From Dolomedes plantarius (Eukaryota > Arthropoda > Arachnida > Araneae > Dolomedidae): a stretch of 64,000 nucleotides of DNA. Below the pieces are notes generated by a model. That model did no database searches and was not told where the DNA came from. It saw nothing but the letters and a program-made list of their open reading frames with translations. Positions 1-11,654 of the stretch are shown in pieces (position 1 is the first letter of the stretch; the number at the start of each line of letters is the position of its first letter). Location: contig OU015497.1 of assembly GCA_907164885.2 (NCBI GenBank), forward strand, positions 63,785,077-63,849,076, read 5' to 3'. A program made the translations under genes and the position numbers.

Positions 1-688
1 CTAATTTTAAATAAGTGTTGTAACCAATAGTAACTGTTCTAAATTCCAGGGGATTTTTGTGAAATTTGGGTATCAATACTAAATATGGGAATTTAATTTG
101 TTTAATTTCAATACCTGCCCTACGATACAATGCTTTTATACAATTACTAATAGTACGTTCGGTAATATCCAATATTTTGTACGTTTTTTCGTTCCGATAC
201 ATAGTTGACAAGTATTCACAATAGAATTTTCTACATATAAATGCGTAATTAGAAGAAAAATTGTCTATATATGTAATTATAAAATCTTTATGCATATTAT
301 CTATATAAGTTTTTAAGTTTTTAATTTCCAATTGCCTATAGTCATATTTTGGTGTTTTATATGCACTTAAAAAATCCCTTACAATGTGATGCCTCCATTC
401 ATTGAATGTTACTTCAGGTATACTAAATTTATTTACGATGTTGTAAATAAAATTATGCAAGTTTTTTTCAAAAATTTGGTACACATTTTTATTATACCCT
501 AAAAAGTATCCTGTACCTTTATTCGTGATGTTGGTCAAATCAGTGTTTTTAGCTAACAAGATGTTTTCTGTAATAATATGTTTGTGATTATCATTATAAC
601 CTATAGATGTACTTGTACAATTACATAAACTCTGTGTTTCAGAGACCAAATTTTGTGATATCCTATTGTAATTAAACAGTATTCTACC
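1..688 (-). CDS. Partial reverse-transcriptase-like protein, cut by the window edge
   Basis: On the minus strand a frame opens after a TAA at 689-691 and runs about 229 codons to the window edge without a stop. This is long for such AT-rich DNA. The translation ends in a segment reading IPKFHKNPLEFRTVTIG, which matches the pattern P-K-x-H-K-x-P-x-x-x-R seen in fingers/motif-1 regions of Penelope-like and related reverse transcriptases. About 95 residues earlier is an aromatic-rich block (NYAFICRKFYCEYL) like the region that precedes it in those proteins. The catalytic YxDD box would lie outside the window. No clear ATG-based start can be chosen, because the frame opens beside a (TA)n array, so it may be 5' truncated. 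Alternatives are another RT class or a chance frame. I infer a Penelope-like or related retroelement with moderate confidence. Confidence 0.5.
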
Positions 689-709
689 TTATATTCAGTA
701 TTTAATATA

Positions 710-712
<3 letters not shown>

Positions 713-745
<33 letters not shown>
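713..745. repeat. (TA)n microsatellite
   Basis: A pure TA tract that abuts the open end of the RT-like frame. Confidence 0.9.
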
Positions 746-747
<2 letters not shown>

Positions 748-749
748 TG

Positions 750-1046
750 ATGATATTACTAACTACCTATAATCGGCCACTCTGTACGTCATCAATGGCC
801 TGGTAACCCGTCCTTCTTGTCTTGGCGTAAACGCTTCGCCTTCCCACATACTAACTTCCTCCGCCAATTCTGGCAACCTCTCTGACCTAATTATATTTTG
901 GTGCTCCTTGTGGTAGACGCTGGACTGGCTCGAAGCGAGTAAGATATGTTGCTTTACTGTTTAATAAATTAGTTTGTTCCTGAAGCTGATTTTATTATTT
1001 TCCGGCCACGATGTAAGCTACATTTTCCTGAGACGTCCATCCGGAC

Positions 1047-1050
<4 letters not shown>
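750..1050. repeat. Unclassified GC-richer segment, possible LTR remnant
   Basis: This 300-bp block is clearly richer in C and G than its surroundings and is bounded on both sides by (TA)n tracts. It has an AATAAA-like signal near 960 and no open frame. The composition and sharp edges suggest an inserted retroelement fragment such as a solo LTR end, but I see no matching copy elsewhere in the window to prove it. Confidence 0.25.

Positions 1051-1094
<44 letters not shown>
1051..1094. repeat. (TA)n microsatellite
   Basis: TA dinucleotide array of about 44 bp. Confidence 0.9.
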
Positions 1095-1095
<1 letters not shown>

Positions 1096-2520
1096 CCCTG
1101 TACAGAGCGCAAATCTCCTTGACTAGGATTCTAACCCGATGCCACACCTAGGAAACACTCGATACAAACCATTTTTGAGCAAAATTAAAGCAAGATATTA
1201 CATAACGCTGTGTATTTTTTTTGTAAACTATCGCTAATTCTAATGAACTACCTGTCGATGTTCATAGAACTTCTGTCTTCTAAGAGTTATTCATGGCAGC
1301 CTACAAGGTCAAAGGACTTTTATCTCTGTCATGTAAAAATGCTCTTTTAGTAAGTGTTGATTCAACATAACCAGCATTTCACTGATATTTATGATGATAA
1401 TTAGTCTATTCAAAAAACTGAACCCTTTGAAATGACACTAAAAATTGATTTTAATTTAAACTGAACATTTATTTTGTATATTTGGACATTAATTTTTTCA
1501 AACATAAATAAGAAGAACACAGTTTCCATTCTGCAACAGGAAACGATATAGGAAAACTAAAGAAGGAAAGAAAACTTAAAACGTGTACTGAATGATGATA
1601 AAAAAAAATGTTATTTAAGAACGTAAATATGAGATTTCATTTTATAAGCTTTAATAGCCTTTAGAATGAGGATTTTTTTAAAGTATTGATTATACCATAA
1701 ATAAATTCTATTCATAATATGCTTATAAATGAAAGAAAGTTTTTCCAGACATAGTTCGAGAAAATATTCATCATTTTATGAAAATTAATTTCTCATTAGA
1801 GTTTCCCATATTCAACGGAAATTCGTTCTTTGATAATGAAAGGATGCTGCATTACGGTGCAACGCCGTTTTATACAATTTCCTATCTGAGGAATCTCATT
1901 AGATAATTGAAGAAGAAAGAAGTCTGCAACCACCCAGTCTTGTTCAATTTTGTTTGTTTCACTAAAATTTCTTTTTATGAGTGTTTAATAGAGATTTTCC
2001 TTTAAGTTATTAAGGAAATAGTTAACGTTAATTATTATAACTGAAGTTTCTATATTTTACAAATGCAGTTATCTTTATCTATGAAATTCTATCATGTACT
2101 GCACAAAGATAATGTTAATACTTTTAATACGTAGTATGAGAACTAAAGAATTCTTTAAAAATCCGTGTCTAAAATCTCCGAATATCCTAATGATAGATTT
2201 TATTAGATGAAACGCTTGCCGTATCAGCCAATTTTTAATAGACAATTTCTTTTTAAAAGGAACTATTTTCTAACGATATCAGACTATCCAAAGAAATTAA
2301 TCTAAAAACAAAAAAATAAAGAATATTTTTTCGTTGCGGTAGAGACAAACTAAAATTACTAATTATTTTCCTTTTATATGTTTTTACCTCTACTAGTAGA
2401 TTATATTTGTAGAATGACTAAAGAAGAATTTTTTTAGTGCAATGCCCATAAAACATAACAGAACTAATGAATTCGATTGCAAGGACCTATATAAATATTG
2501 AAAAATGTTGCGTGTAAATA
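1095..2520. other. AT-rich stretch without recognisable feature
   Basis: No frame, repeat pair or RNA signature could be supported on either strand. The only frames are short and of low complexity. Confidence 0.6.
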
Positions 2521-3116
2521 CAGTCGAACCTCCATATATCGAAGTAGCAAAATGCTGGAAAAAAATTAGATATATAGAAATTTCGATATATAGAATTGAT
2601 CTTAATTTTATCATAATTCTCCTAAAACATTAAAAGTAAAGCTAATTTTCGAATACGAAACTCCAATTCTAATTTATACGTGAATCACATTAAATGAAAG
2701 TCAATAACTAAAAAATGAATTAATATTAAAGATTTATTGAGTACTACATACCTTTAAAAAACAATCCAGACAGTGGTTACAGTAATCACAGTTACATTCT
2801 TTAAATGAAAACTACGAATATCTTCCTGAACAGCCAGTTTTGCGGAAAGTTCATCAAAGAAATGCTCGCATTTATTCAGTCCACTAAAAACTTCATCAGG
2901 GACATTTTCCGCGAATTGAAGTCCACGAGGTATTGTTTCAAACGCCAAAAATTGGGAGATTTTATCCTAAAGTGGAATAAAATCTCCCAATATGTCGTGA
3001 AAAAAATTTCGATATATAGAAACAGTTTTTCTATGTAATGAACATGGAGATTTGCTAAGAGTTCGATGTATAGAAAATTTCGATATGGGGAAGTTCGATA
3101 TATGGAGGTTCGACTG
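2521..3116. mobile_element. Tigger/pogo-like non-autonomous element (MITE), 596 bp
   Basis: The left end CAGTCGAACCTCCATATA (2521) is repeated in inverted orientation at 3099-3116, and both ends are flanked by TA. A terminal CAGTC-GAACCT and TA target duplications are the signature of Tigger/pogo-clade Tc1-mariner elements. Shorter copies of the GATATATAGAA motif recur just inside both ends. The interior keeps a transposase tail on the minus strand, so this copy looks like an internal deletion product of a full Tigger element. Its right end runs directly into a (TA)n array. Confidence 0.8.
2754..2948 (-). pseudogene. Tigger-like transposase C-terminal remnant
   Basis: About 50 readable residues include NVPDEVFSGLNKCEHFFDEL followed by a VQEDIRSF-like end. 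This matches the closing part of Tigger/jerky transposases as I know them: an acidic helix, a phenylalanine-rich segment, then a V-Q-x-x-I-x-x-F tail. The DDE catalytic domain and the DNA-binding part are absent. The fragment lies inside the TIRs of the 2521-3116 element, which ties that MITE to its parent family. Confidence 0.5.
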
Positions 3117-3230
<114 letters not shown>

Positions 3231-4555
3231 ATACGCCAACATTAACATTCCCAAAAAGACAATCATTAGCACCAATGTATATCGCGAGTCCTTTTTTTTA
3301 CAAAATCTTCAGTAGAGAAACGGATACTGCTTTCTTAGCTCGGTATACAAGTACAAAATCCCTCGAATGCTATCTGATTTTGAAAGATGTCTGTTGAATT
3401 GCCTCCTAGCAATGCGATAAGAGAATTGAGTGAATGCCCTTTATAAATTAAAAATCAAGCTTTTACTGGACTCTATCTACTGACAAATCACCTCTCAGGA
3501 GTTATAATAACAGTCACGTGTATTCATGTGTGTTATAGGGTTAAGGAATCGCGATGTGAATAAACGTTTCTCAACGTAAAGATATTTAACGTGTTTCAGG
3601 TAAAGAGTTTTAGAGTTTTGCTAATTTACGGCCAAAAAATTTTTTTTTTGCCCTCTATATCTTCCTTATCCTATCGACTGCCATTCAGTATCAAGGAATA
3701 ATCTGGATTATCAGGAATTATCATAAAAATGAGAGTTCTTACTCTGTTGACACAAAATTTATACCTTGTTTCCAATCAAAATATTAATCTCTGCCATACA
3801 AATCTCTCTAGTTTATTATTACAGAAACCGTCTTTGGAATTTAAATAGCAACACTCAAATTTCGTTATTAAAACATCAAATCAGTTAGTAATATTCGACT
3901 TATTTCATCAAACCCCATCTATAAATGTTATACGTCATCATTCCGAGAGTGTCCGTAAGAAAGGGACATTATTGTAAAACAATAATTATTTTCTTGTACA
4001 CTTTATAAAAGGTGCTGTATCTAATGATGTTTAAATGATGTTCACTGAATATGGTCTGGAGCTACAAAGAGTAGAGTTTATACTTTGTGATAAAAAATTA
4101 AAGCACCATTTCCAACTTAACACCTTCGTTTTAAAAGATTAATCTCAGCTTTGTTAATATTCTTTTATATGTTGATGCTATGAAATTCCCAAAATATTTT
4201 TAATCAATAATTTATGAATATAAAGCCACAGCAGATGTATTTATTCTATCGACATAAGTGATCATACATAGTGGACAACTAACTCAGTTGTAAGATGTTT
4301 CAGTGGATAGTCTATTCAGTGACATGTAGCTAATAAACATTTTTACAAACATCCTGTAGAACATTATATCATTTATATTTTATTTTTCATTTAAAATACA
4401 CATTTTGGATCGTTTATGTTGACCAATTTTAAATTTCCGTCGTATTATTTTCTTCACTAATAATCCTTCAACAACTTTATTTATAAATATATGTACAGTA
4501 GATGCTTTTTGTCTTTTAAAGGTTTTAAAGGGGTACAGCTCGGACACAATACTAA
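3231..4555. other. AT-rich stretch without recognisable feature
   Basis: No coding, RNA or repeat structure could be supported here. Confidence 0.6.
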
Positions 4556-4557
4556 AT

Positions 4558-4560
4558 AAT

Positions 4561-4601
<41 letters not shown>
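4558..4601. repeat. Compound (CA)n(TA)n microsatellite
   Basis: An AC tract passes directly into a TA tract that serves as the left insertion site of the 4602-5902 transposon. Confidence 0.9.
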
Positions 4602-5898
4602 CAGAGGCTGTTCACACATTTTTTAGACGATGTATATTGTATTCACAAAACTAAATTACATAAAATTCTTGTGTTTAAAATGTTCTATTTGACATCCCAT
4701 ATTCTGAACTATCTTTCGACACCGCAATTTCCAGGATAATAATGCCTTTTGAAGTGTCAGAAGAGGTATTCAATCCCATTCCTCCTGAACAGCTTTCTAG
4801 AGTCCTGTAAGGGTTTTGGGACGACGTTTGGATAATGTAGATTTTAAAACTCCGAAAGCACAAAAATCCATAGGTGATACATCGGTAGATTTAGTAGAGA
4901 TATCAGTGAAGGGTATGGCCTTGATACCAGTTTTTTGTTCCATTTCTTTTAGGAAATTTACAGTGGATTTTGATGTGTGACTACTAGCTTTGTCCTGATG
5001 GAGTCTCACAGATTTATGGCACTGGGGGTAAAGCGATGGTATTTCATTCAGAAAAATTGGCGATAAAATATGTTCCTGATAGTATTTGGAGTTAATCTTG
5101 ACATTTTTTTCCACTCTCTTTATTTTTAACTTGCCATTATAAGAAAAACCAGCAACAATCATGAATCTCTTAGAAAAACTTTCTTTCGATTCTTTGAACC
5201 ATGTATTTAAATTTTTTTCTCCCCTTTTATGATAATAAATGGCTTTTTTTTGTTGCAATCATTTAAATGCACCCATGATTCATCTAATGTGACAATTGTT
5301 TTCCATTTTTCTTTGGATAAGTGTTTCTCATATAGAATTCTGCAGCGTGTCCTGCGTTCAGCGATATGATTTGGAAGAAGACGATGCACATTGCGTTTTT
5401 TCGCTTTCTTAAGATTTAAATCAACTTTTATGATTTCGTTTACAGTGGACACCGAGCATTTTAATAATTTTGTAACTGTCCTTTGACTAGGGGGATTTTC
5501 TTTTAACATTAAACAACGTACCTTTGCAATAGTCGAAGATGTCCGTTTTTTCCTTGGATACTAGTTTGGAATTTTTGCCCCACTTGAGGCTCCAATTTGA
5601 CGTTTTTTTCCTTTCTTGTTGACGATATTACCTATCGACGCTTTAGATATCCCAAAACCATGACTGTCACATCGTTTTTGGATAACGGAGTATGCATATT
5701 TTTCTTCGTAAAGAGCATAAATGTAGCCTTCAAACCACTGCTTTGTTAAAAACGCCATTTTGAATAAAAACAAAACTTTCAAGCCGCAGATGATAATTTT
5801 GACTTTTAAAAACATAGTACAATTGCAATTATTTCTTTTGCAGCAAACGATTTTTTATTACCGCTTACCAAAATCGTCTAAAAAATGTGCGAACAGCC

Positions 5899-5902
<4 letters not shown>
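4602..5902 (-). mobile_element. Tc1/mariner-superfamily transposon, complete ends, 1301 bp
   Basis: Terminal inverted repeats of about 30 bp start CAGAGGCTGTTCACACAT at 4602 and end with the complement at 5902, differing by about one base. Both ends are flanked by TA within TA tracts. One transposase gene on the minus strand fills the element. Size, TIR length and TA target site all fit the superfamily. The copy is dead because its transposase carries stops and a frameshift. Confidence 0.92.
4656..5758 (-). pseudogene. Transposase with D-D-41-D spacing, disrupted
   Basis: The probable start is the ATG at 5758 (MAFLTKQWFEG). The order is a first helix-turn-helix, a linker with KKGKKR, a second helix-turn-helix (QRTVTKLLKCSVSTVNEI), then the catalytic core. 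Acidic residues are seen in VTLDESWVH, HQDKASSH and SPMDF. I count 41 residues between the second and third, matching the DD41D group rather than DD34E Tc1 or DD34D mariner. Damage: an in-frame TAG near 5561, one frameshift in the A-run near 5235-5258, and two in-frame stops near 4797 and 4773. Removing these would give one frame of roughly 365 residues, a little above the usual length. The stop at 4656 follows a short basic tail. Confidence 0.85.

Positions 5903-5904
<2 letters not shown>

Positions 5905-5942
<38 letters not shown>
5905..5942. repeat. (TA)n microsatellite
   Basis: The right-hand continuation of the TA array interrupted by the 4602-5902 transposon. Confidence 0.9.
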
Positions 5943-5947
<5 letters not shown>

Positions 5948-6079
5948 AAAATTTAATCCTTTTAAAATATTCCTAACACGCTTTTTCCAAATTCTTTTAT
6001 CTTATTGCAACAGAATACTGTCCCTTAGCTTTGAATTGCGACCTATATCCAGCCAATATAAATTTATTTTTCTCCTAAT

Positions 6080-6570
6080 GCCACGTGCGTACGGAGAGTC
6101 TTATATAAGCATTATATAACGGACATCGCGCGATCATCATCCCATATGATGCGCCAGGGTCATGTGTTTGCTTGTGGCCAATTAAAAGGTCAGTACACCT
6201 CTACCTGGGAGCCTGGCGTCCTTTTCGGCGAGCTTTTGAGTGTTTGCCACGGTTTTGTCAAGATGTAAAATTTAACGTTCTGCGTCCCCTTTGTCTTTTA
6301 TTTTATACTGTGCTGTTCCGACAGTCTCGGGGCAGTGTTGAAATATGATAATCCGTCAATAAATTCAACTGTGACTTTTATGAAGTGTAACTAAAACCCT
6401 CGAAGTGATCCAAAATAAAATGATGATTTAATCAACATGTGAATATCTGCGTTAATCACCTGGACTTTCGATTTGTTTCTCAGCTGCGTTCGACCACACG
6501 CATTGCCTGAAGCGTTCGACGACTACTTTCCAAGACTACGTTTATCTACCATTCTGAAGCTCCTCGATAT
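6080..6570 (+). repeat. Candidate solo LTR or LTR fragment
   Basis: A 490-bp GC-richer island in AT-rich DNA. It has a TATA-like TTATATAAG near 6101, AATAAA-type signals near 6358 and 6413, and no coding capacity. It ends abruptly at a long (TA)n array. This promoter-then-polyadenylation layout suggests an LTR of a gypsy-type element in plus orientation. No second copy, target duplication or primer site is visible, so this remains a suggestion. Confidence 0.3.
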
Positions 6571-6577
6571 TAAAATC

Positions 6578-6766
<189 letters not shown>

Positions 6767-6769
6767 GTA

Positions 6770-7300
6770 TTATAATATTCAGTTTGTTGGTTGAGGAGTT
6801 CTTTGGCGCAAGGTGCAAAATTGGACATAAAGCGCCAAATACAAAACTAGAACAAAAATATAGTATATGTGGAAGTTTGAGGCTCGAACCAACAGTGAAA
6901 TAGCAGATTTGCAACCAACACTACTCAATAGTGAATCGTGTAACCGTGAAAAAATGCATTTAAAAGGGTGATAAAAATTATGTGCAAACGTGTTAAAAAT
7001 ATGATATAAACAAGGTAATAATATAGAGATGATATGTAAAGGTGATAAAAAATGATGATATATAAAGGTGATAAAACCTGATGCATAAAATTGATAAAAA
7101 TATACAATGTTATAAATAAGAATATATAAATTTGTAAAAGACAATAAAAGTTTAACAATAAAATCAATGGCTAAAGAACAGACTACGTATAAAACAAAAC
7201 AAAAAGGCAAACAGGGATGGCTTGAGTGGGGGCTCCTCCAGCAGTTCAGACAGTGTAGGCGAACTGGAGCCAAAAAAAGCTATAATACTGTGATTGCAAC
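6770..7300. repeat. Unclassified repeat-like segment with degenerate TAAAGGTGATAAAA units
   Basis: The segment contains TTGGCGCAAGGTGCA near 6805, a 15-mer found again near 18160. Its middle (6960-7100) is a run of loosely repeated AAAGGTGATAAAA units. The two 15-mer sites suggest a dispersed element, perhaps a SINE body, but boundaries are not visible. Antisense frames here have no recognisable content. Confidence 0.3.
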
Positions 7301-7794
7301 ATGGGGCAATACGTAAAGAAATGAAATTCGTTTTCCCTCCAATATAATATTCGCAGACCAGTAAAGCAGAGCAGATAATGGTCAGAACATATAGTGCTGA
7401 AATGAAGATTTTAGTTTTCTTTATTTCAATGTATCGAGAAATATGACTCAGTTGATGTTTACTAGCACAGCCTGAGTGGATGAAGGTGTGTACTTTTATT
7501 TATTCGTTGAACTACATTTACCATTGATTACTACTCGCATCTGCCATGGCATTGTTTCGAAGTAAATGATCTATAATCTATTGTTTATGTGTATCAAAAG
7601 TTGTATTAATTTTTTAGTGAGACATTGTATTGAGAACCAGAAAAATATTTCTGAATACAATGAACCATTTCTGATTATTGGAATGCTTTCCAAAGATAAT
7701 GGAAAACATTGAAGTCCGTAACAATGCCTGATGATTCGTCTGATGGTTGATGATGTCTGATGGTTTCATTGATTCGGAGATCGTTGTTGTAGTT

Positions 7795-8130
7795 GTCGTT
7801 GTTGCTAATGCCCTCTGGTCGGAAGTGTTTCAGACCAGGTACATATAGTCTTTGCCGGCGGAGTGCGGCTCCTGTTTACAATAGCCGTACAAAGATCGGA
7901 GTCCGTTTTACCTAAGTCCACCCCAGATTTAACAGAGCACCCCTGGGGCCACTCCTCGGGAGAGTGTATAACCTCCCACCCTCTCTGACCTCATAGAACG
8001 ACTTTCCGGGCAACGGATTTAACGTGTCCATATCCAGCATAGACACGGAGGTACTTAAAGACGCTTGCGATGATTCAAACCGATCACCCTCGGAGCCGAA
8101 AGCCGACATGCTATCACTAGGCTAACTTGG
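7795..8130 (-). mobile_element. tRNA-derived SINE (family 1)
   Basis: Read on the minus strand it starts with a pol III A box (TAGCCTAGTGATAGC) and a degraded B box (GGTTTGAATCA). A body with GTCTATGCTGGATATGGACA follows, then CCGGAAAGTC, then GTCAGAGAGGGTGGG. It ends with a tail of ACAACG-type repeats near 7790. The same body is present at 13130-13385 and 14345-14690, and the tail is shared with the SINE at 36630-36975. Confidence 0.8.
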
Positions 8131-9262
8131 ACCCAGGCGATATTTGCTTAGACTATGTTTATCACTTTAGAGTAAAATTCGTCTGCACTCGTCGAATTAC
8201 ATGATTTTTTTCGTTGCTCCAGTATCAAACTTTTATATTTATTACTAATTCCAATATTTTGGGTATAATTGAGTATTATTAATTACCAAGCAGTTTTCTG
8301 GTAACAATCAGTATTCATAATACTATCTCGGCAGCTCCAGAGCAATACCTTCGAGCTTTCAACAACATTAAAATTTGCTCCTTATATAAAGATTTCCGGT
8401 AAAATAATTGTTATGAAACAGATTAGTGCAGAGTAATCTTCTGACACTAAGCACCCTCAATAATCAGGAAAGTTGATTGGGTGACACGAGTAAGGAATAA
8501 ATCTTATAAAATTGGTATGTGTCCGATAATTCAATGACTGACTTCAGATACTGGATGAAAATGAATTTTAAGAACAGAAAACAGGTAGCATATTCAAATT
8601 AATTGTTCAGGTTTTTGAAGAATTATGATTATTTTTGCCTTTGTGAGTCATGTACGGATTGTTAATATTGAAAATGATGCTTATTGACTTATTTATTTAT
8701 TTTTTAACACAAAGCAGCAAGTTTCTGTCAGCCTTAAAAACATCTTTTATGAAGTTTTTATGCATAATTTAAGCTACGTAGTTACCTTTATCTAATCAAT
8801 AGAATTGTATAGACTTAATGTTTCCCAGTACGAATTTTTCTTAGAAAGCAAATGGTCATTATCAATAATTTGGTTTATAATGGACAATTATTTACTAAAT
8901 AGAGTAAAAAAAAGTAATCTTGAGAAAGACACAGTGTATATGCTTAAACTTTTCCGCACATATTGCCACATTTTTATTACCTTTTAATTAATTCCAAACT
9001 TTCACGCTTTGGAACTGAGAATACGGAAATACTCTTATTTAAGGCATGATTTATAAACATGTAATGTTATTGTACAAGGCTTGATTCACACTCTTAGGAA
9101 AAAGGGGAAAAAATGAAAAAAAGAAAAAAACGACGTGCAAAGAAGGAGTTATCCGAATGGGACGAAAATCGATAGGTGTGCTGAGGACGTACAGAAAAAA
9201 CAAATGATTGCAATTTGAAAAACATTGGATGATTTATCCAAGAGCTTCCCAAAGTGAAAAAG
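8131..9262. other. AT-rich stretch without recognisable feature
   Basis: Only short unsupported frames occur here. Poly-A rich sequence at 9100-9130 may be decayed flank of the Tc1 relic that follows. Confidence 0.55.
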
Positions 9263-10190
9263 TCAATCACGCGTTGGTCCACCTGTAACCCTTAAGTAAG
9301 CAGTTATTTGGCTTGACATTGCTTGATAAAGATGGCAAATGTCCTCCTGCGGGGTATCGTGGCAAATTCTGTTCAATTGGCACGTTAGATCGTTAGTATC
9401 CCGAGCTGGTTGGAGGGTCCTGCCCATAATGCTCCAAACGTGCCCAATGGGGTTGGGCACGCGATGATCAGACGACCTTGCTGGGCATGGTAGCGTTGGG
9501 AAAACACGAAGACAAGCAGTAGAAACTCTCGCCATGTACGGGCGGACATTAAATTGCTGAAATGTAAGCCCAGGGTGGCATGATATGAAGGGCAACACAA
9601 TGGAGCGTAGAATATCGTCGACGTACCGGTGTACTGTAAGGGTGCCGCGGATGACAACCAAAGGGGTTCTGCTATTAAATGAAATGACACCCCAAACCAT
9701 CACTTCTGGTTGTTGGCCCGTATGGCGGAAGACAGTCAGGTTGGTATCCCACCGCTGTCCGGGACGTATCCTGACATGTATCCGCTGGTCATCGGGGCTC
9801 ATTTCGAAGCGGAACTCATCACTGAAGACAATTCTAACCCAGTCAGTGACATTCCATGTTGAATGTGCCTGAGACTACTGCAAAAGGGCTTGTCGGTATA
9901 CAGAAGTCAATGGTAGTCGGTGCAAGGGATTCCGTGAGCTTATACCCTTTTTTCTCAGCCGCCTATGAGTGGTATTGCGATCACTGAAGCCCTAGTTGCA
10001 CCTACGATCGATGATAATGATGAATCTGGGGCTGTGAGTGCCTCTTTGACGATTGCTCGGTGTTCATGTTCTGTCGTTTCTCTAAGCCGACTGCTTCCTT
10101 CTTGACGCTCTGTTCGGCCATGGTTCACTCTTTCCAACGAACATTGTCTAATAGTGACATCGCTCCTATCCATATAAGAATGGATCAAGA
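9263..10190 (-). pseudogene. Tc1-like transposase, heavily mutated
   Basis: The C-terminal 180 residues are in one frame (9802-9263), with the first catalytic aspartate just upstream in VFSDEFRFEM. The second catalytic site reads FQQFNVRPYMARVS where Tc1 proteins have QQDNARPHTARVS. The third reads NPIGHVW where they have PIEHVW. Both acidic residues are therefore lost. The N-terminal half (10188-9955) is in another frame and contains a recognisable helix-turn-helix remnant. The protein ends GGPTRD at 9263, close to the ending of the related protein at 26520. No inverted repeats were found, so the element boundaries are unknown. Confidence 0.8.
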
Positions 10191-10304
10191 CAGCACGTTT
10201 GCACCTATCGATATTTTTTGTGGCGCTATCTCTTCTTCCAATATGTAACTAGTTTTTATTATAAATATAAAATAATATTTGCATTCGATCTTTATTCGAT
10301 AATA

Positions 10305-11533
10305 CACTGAAGTGCCACTGAATTAGGGATACCTACCTAGTAACGAGTTGGGCCTCCTCTGGCTTGATAACGGCTGCCACACGACGAGGCATAGATTCAA
10401 CAAGTTTCTGGAAACGTTCCACGGGAATGGCTTGCCAAATATTGGCTAAAGCTGTCCATACTTCAGTAAGGTTCTTTGGTGCTGTGTGATGGCCTTTCAC
10501 GCCTTGTTCCAAAACATCCCAAAGATGATCTATAGGATTTAAGTCTAGGCTTCTAGATGGCCAATTCATGACAGAGAAGTCAGAGGAATGCTCATCCAAC
10601 CAGCCAGTAGCCAACCGAGACTTGTGAGAGGTACAGTTGTCTTGCTGGAAAACTCCATTACCGCGCGGATAACAGAACAGCATAAACGGATGGAGGTGAT
10701 CACCCAGCAACTCTACGTACCGAATTGCATTGAGGGAGGTTGGTACACGCACCAAAGATCCCAAACTGTGCCACGAAAAAACACCCCAGACCATGATTCA
10801 GCCACCATGCCCTTGTACAGTTCCATCCAGGCATGCAGGATCCATGGCTTCATGAGCCTGGATTCTTTTCTGACGCCATATTCTCAGCCTCCCGTCGGCG
10901 TTAAGTAGTCGGAATTGAGACTCATCACTCCATGCTACTCGTTTCCAGTCCTCTACACTCCAGTCTCTGTGCTCTCTCGCCCAGGCAAGACGTGCAGCCC
11001 GATGGCGAGTATAGAGCAATGGTACTCTCATAGGTCGACGGCTCCCGAAACCCATACGGTGAAGCGACCGTTGCACAGTCCGTTTACTGACTGCACGACT
11101 GGCACCGTCATTAAACTGGGTGATAATTTGAGCTAACGTTTGGCTTCGATGGCTACGTACAATACGCCTGAGCCGTCTCTCACCACACACTGTCAAGGCT
11201 AATTGTCTTTTGCAGTTTGCCCGATAGCTAGTTTTTTTCCACCATCCATGTATTCTTGGTATACTCTTGACACTGTCGACCTTGGAAATCCTAGCTGTCT
11301 GACGATTTCGGAAATTGAATGTCCATGCGTCGCACACCTACGGTTTGTCCGCGATCGAAGGCGTCTAAATCAGGCAGTTTACCCATACTGGCAATTCCAA
11401 CAACTAATTCAGAACAACCACAGTACGCGCTATATATGCAGTTACCACAGTGCCCTCACTTGCGCATACATGATGCGCAGCTCTACACAATTTGCATAGG
11501 CTTTGCTATCCCTAATACAGTGGCACTTCAGTG
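10305..11533 (-). mobile_element. Tc1-like transposon, complete ends, 1229 bp
   Basis: TIRs begin CACTGAAGTGCCACTG at 10305 and end with the complement at 11533. They match over about 28 bp with a few changes and are flanked by TA on both sides (10303-10304, 11534-11535). One minus-strand transposase gene occupies the interior with little non-coding space. The TIR sequence is unrelated to that of the neighbouring Tc1 relic at 9.3-10.2 kb, so two different families lie side by side. Confidence 0.93.
10333..11386 (-). pseudogene. Tc1-like transposase with one TGA stop and N-terminal frameshifts
   Basis: Start is the ATG at 11386 (MGKLPDLDAFDRG). A frameshift follows near 11335, where HSISEIVRQLGFPRSTVSRV is readable in another frame, and a second near 11210. 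From there the frame is continuous to 10333 except for one TGA at 10798-10800, just before MVWGVFSW. Catalytic positions are AWSDESQF, FQQDNCTSH and NPIDHLWD. The last position is Asp where Tc1 proteins normally have Glu. By hand count 36 residues separate the second and third acidic residues, placing it near the DD36E group. The reading length of about 350 residues is normal for the family. Confidence 0.88.
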
Positions 11534-11654
11534 TAGATGCTGTAAATATTCCAGCAGTATATGTCTGTATTACAATTGTTCTTGGGGGGAGGGGGGGTGA
11601 AATATTTTAATTTTTTCAAGGAGGCTTTGTTATCCATAAATTTGTAAAGCACTG

